Shown here: one piece after another, positions 5,700 to 6,981 of the stretch
Layout: each line of letters opens with the position of its first letter
How positions within the stretch are numbered: the stretch's first letter is position 1
Source: an uncultured Bacilli bacterium
GTDB lineage: Bacteria > Bacillota_I > Bacilli_A > RF39 > UBA660
DNA: 6,981 bases
Assembly: GCA_947629125.1 (NCBI GenBank)
Contig: CANRCO010000063.1
Location: forward strand, 1-6,981
Direction of reading: 5' to 3'
Program-made: the position numbers and the translations under genes
Notes under the pieces: generated by a model
Database searches by the model: none
The model's input: only the letters and a program-made list of their open reading frames with translations
Told to the model about the DNA's origin: nothing

Positions 5700-5820
5700 A
5701 TACAAGCGAAGACGAGTGTGGAAAACTTATCAGCTATATAAAAATAAAAGTGATTCTTCTAGAATAAGTAGGGTGGAACCGCGGGTAAAGACTCGTCCCT
5801 AAATTTTCTAGGAGTTTTTT
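5700..5820 (+). promoter_or_regulatory. Compact glycine-type T-box riboswitch
   Basis: The core is unmistakable. AGGG (5770-5773) pairs with CCCT (5797-5800). The 7-nt T-box bulge UGGAACC (5774-5780) is followed by helix A2, GCGGGT (5781-5786) with ACTCGT (5791-5796), and an AAAG tetraloop: a canonical antiterminator. A Stem III-like hairpin ATTCT/AGAAT (5753-5757, 5761-5765) precedes it. In UGGN, N pairs with the tRNA discriminator; A here expects U73, which fits tRNA-Gly and the downstream GlyRS. A start like a normal Stem I (GAAGACGAG, 5708-5716) is present, but only ~40 nt separate it from Stem III, so Stem I is absent or miniature. The only GGN triplet upstream of the T-box sequence is GGA at 5720-5722, in the loop of a possible hairpin (5711-5717 with 5725-5731, one mismatch). 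Uncharged tRNA-Gly would favour readthrough into the operon. Confidence 0.9.
5788..5820 (+). terminator. T-box regulated terminator
   Basis: ACTC (5791-5794) pairs with GAGT (5812-5815) and CTA (5799-5801) with TAG (5809-5811), with a 4-nt left-side bulge. AAAG upstream can extend the base against the T run 5815-5820. It shares 5791-5800 with the antiterminator, so the two are mutually exclusive, as expected for a T-box attenuator. The stem is weaker than typical. Confidence 0.75.
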
Positions 5821-5836
5821 ATGTGATGGAGGTAAA

Positions 5837-6394
5837 ATGAAAGTTTTTATAGGTTGTTCAGCGGAACATATTAGTGAAAAATACATTAACTTTACAGAAA
5901 AAGTTGCAGATTTTTTTTACAAAAGACATTATGATTTAGTATATGGAGCAGCTTCGTTTTCTATGATGGGTAAATGTTATGATGTTTTTAAACAAGATAA
6001 ATTAAATTTAAAACCCCATATTTATGCTTATACTGTTGAAAAATACGAAGACGATATTAAAAATCTAACTTCTGCTGAGTGTTATTTAGAACAAAATTGT
6101 TTTTTAAGAACACAAAAAATGTTTGATGCTTCTGATGTTATTTGTATTTTGCCTGGTGGTGTTGGTTCTTTAGCTGAATTAACAATTTCATTGGAAGAAT
6201 TAAGAACGTATGAAAATCAGAAAAAATTAATATTATTTAATATCGATGGTTATTATGATGATATTATAAATTGGTATAATTTAGGAATTAAAAACGGTTT
6301 TATTAAAGAAAGCATTAGAAAATATCTTAATATAGTTACTAATATGGATGAATTGTTAAATGTTGTTATTGATTTTGAAAAGAATAGGAGGTAA
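5837..6394 (+). CDS. LOG-family Rossmann-fold protein (TIGR00730-like, putative nucleotide phosphoribohydrolase)
   Basis: A cytoplasmic 185-residue protein of the LOG/lysine-decarboxylase-like superfamily, a normal length for the group. The family signature PGGxG[TS]xxE is present as PGGVGSLAE (residues 106-114), with the Glu and glycine loop that bind ribose-phosphate. The upstream arginine block appears as R91-T-Q-K94. The N-terminal Rossmann strand reads MKVFIGCSAE, and the usual GGGxxGLMG loop is replaced by GAASFSMMG, a divergent version. Known members cleave the N-glycosidic bond of nucleoside 5'-monophosphates (cytokinin precursors in plants, AMP/GMP-like substrates in some bacteria); the substrate here is not predictable. 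GGAGG at 5828-5832 is 4 nt from the ATG. It is the first gene under the glycine T-box, and the next gene's ribosome binding site overlaps its end, so it is cotranscribed with glyS. Confidence 0.85.
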   Translation: MKVFIGCSAEHISEKYINFTEKVADFFYKRHYDLVYGAASFSMMGKCYDVFKQDKLNLKPHIYAYTVEKYEDDIKNLTSAECYLEQNCFLRTQKMFDASDVICILPGGVGSLAELTISLEELRTYENQKKLILFNIDGYYDDIINWYNLGIKNGFIKESIRKYLNIVTNMDELLNVVIDFEKNRR

Positions 6395-6400
6395 AAAACT

Positions 6401-6981
6401 ATGAAAATGGAAGATTTAGTAAATTTTTGTAAACAATATGGTTTTATTTTTCAAGGTAGTGAGATTTATGGTGGTTTAGCTAATACTTGGGATTATGGTC
6501 CTTTAGGAGCAAGATTAAAAAACAATATTAAAGATGCTTGGCGTAAGCGTTTTATTCAACAAAGGGAAAACGCCTATGAACTTGATAGTGATATTCTAAT
6601 GCATCCGAAAGTTTGGGAAGCTTCGGGTCACGTAAGCGGTTTTTCTGACCCTTTGATTGATTGTAAATATTGTAAAATTAGACATCGAGCTGACAATTTA
6701 ATTGAAAATTTTGATAACCATATTCATGTAGATAGTATGAGTGATGAGGAAATGTTAAAATATATTCGAGATAATCAAGTACCTTGCCCAAATTGTGGAC
6801 ATAGCGATTTTACAGATATTCGCGAGTTTAATTTAATGTTTGCTACGCAAAGAGGTGTAACCAAAGATAGTAAAAATACTGTTTATTTAAGGCCAGAAAA
6901 TGCGCAAGGTGAATATGTTAATTTTTTAAATGTTGCTAGATCAATGCGTGCTAAAATACCTTTTAGTATTGGCCAAATAGG
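6401..6981 (+). CDS. glyS: Glycyl-tRNA synthetase, single-chain class II type (5' part, runs off the window)
   Basis: Charges tRNA-Gly with glycine in the cytoplasm. The frame is open for 193 codons to the window edge; full-length members are about 450-500 residues. The hallmark N-terminal block GSEIYGGLANTWDYGPLG lies at residues 19-36, followed by the SGHVSGFSDPLIDCKYCK region. C88, C91, C129 and C132 form a zinc-ribbon-like pair of CxxC motifs. The class II motif 2 region reads LRPENAQGEYVNF near residues 163-175, then PFSIGQIG at the edge. This is the homodimeric (GRS1-type) enzyme, not the alpha2beta2 GlyQ/GlyS. Motif 2 departs from the RPETAQGIF I would expect. AGGAGG at 6386-6391 is 9 nt from the ATG at 6401; the second ATG (6407) is an alternative start. 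It is the second gene of a glycine T-box operon, which matches its function. Confidence 0.96.
   Translation, partial: MKMEDLVNFCKQYGFIFQGSEIYGGLANTWDYGPLGARLKNNIKDAWRKRFIQQRENAYELDSDILMHPKVWEASGHVSGFSDPLIDCKYCKIRHRADNLIENFDNHIHVDSMSDEEMLKYIRDNQVPCPNCGHSDFTDIREFNLMFATQRGVTKDSKNTVYLRPENAQGEYVNFLNVARSMRAKIPFSIGQI

Overview
The window reads as chromosomal DNA from an AT-rich, low-GC Gram-positive bacterium (Bacillota/Mollicutes-related, perhaps an uncultured gut lineage). The evidence is the strongly A/T-biased codon use, TAA as the stop of all six complete genes, AAGGAGG-type ribosome binding sites, a T-box riboswitch, an LCP-family cell-envelope protein and a single-chain glycyl-tRNA synthetase. 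All full-length frames are intact under the standard bacterial code and Trp is read from TGG. The lineage is inferred from these traits, not from a search.

Layout. (1) 37-1907: rpsB and tsf form a translation operon ending at a clean intrinsic terminator that overlaps the tsf stop. S2 carries a C-terminal extension: a Lys/Glu-rich linker and a small Rho_N/SAP-like helical domain. (2) 1931-3893: two tandem type IV pilin-like genes, each with its own likely promoter. The first is only the pilin module. The second is a homologous pilin module fused to a ~357-residue extracellular domain and is followed by a strong terminator. (3) 3945-5442: an LCP (LytR-CpsA-Psr) protein with three N-terminal membrane helices and an accessory domain, driven by an extended -10 promoter. 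(4) 5458-5656: a frameshifted remnant of a second copy of the C-terminal domain of the large pilin-like protein, containing a 12-bp perfect inverted repeat. (5) 5665-6981: a strong promoter, an unusually compact glycine-type T-box leader, a LOG-family (TIGR00730-like) protein gene, and the start of glyS, which runs off the window.

How the parts fit. The first and last blocks are housekeeping translation genes. Between them lies an envelope/surface block (pilins, LCP, decayed pilin-domain copy) that interrupts the common rpsB-tsf-pyrH order. The T-box shows the UGGA element expected for a tRNA with discriminator U, matching the glycyl-tRNA synthetase two genes downstream. The LOG-family gene is therefore probably co-induced by uncharged tRNA-Gly. 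The points most worth a second look are the miniature T-box (its only Gly codon lies in the loop of a short hairpin), the pilin-to-large-domain fusion with a decayed extra copy, and the Rho_N-like tail on S2. I see no CRISPR array, tRNA, rRNA, insertion sequence or phage gene.
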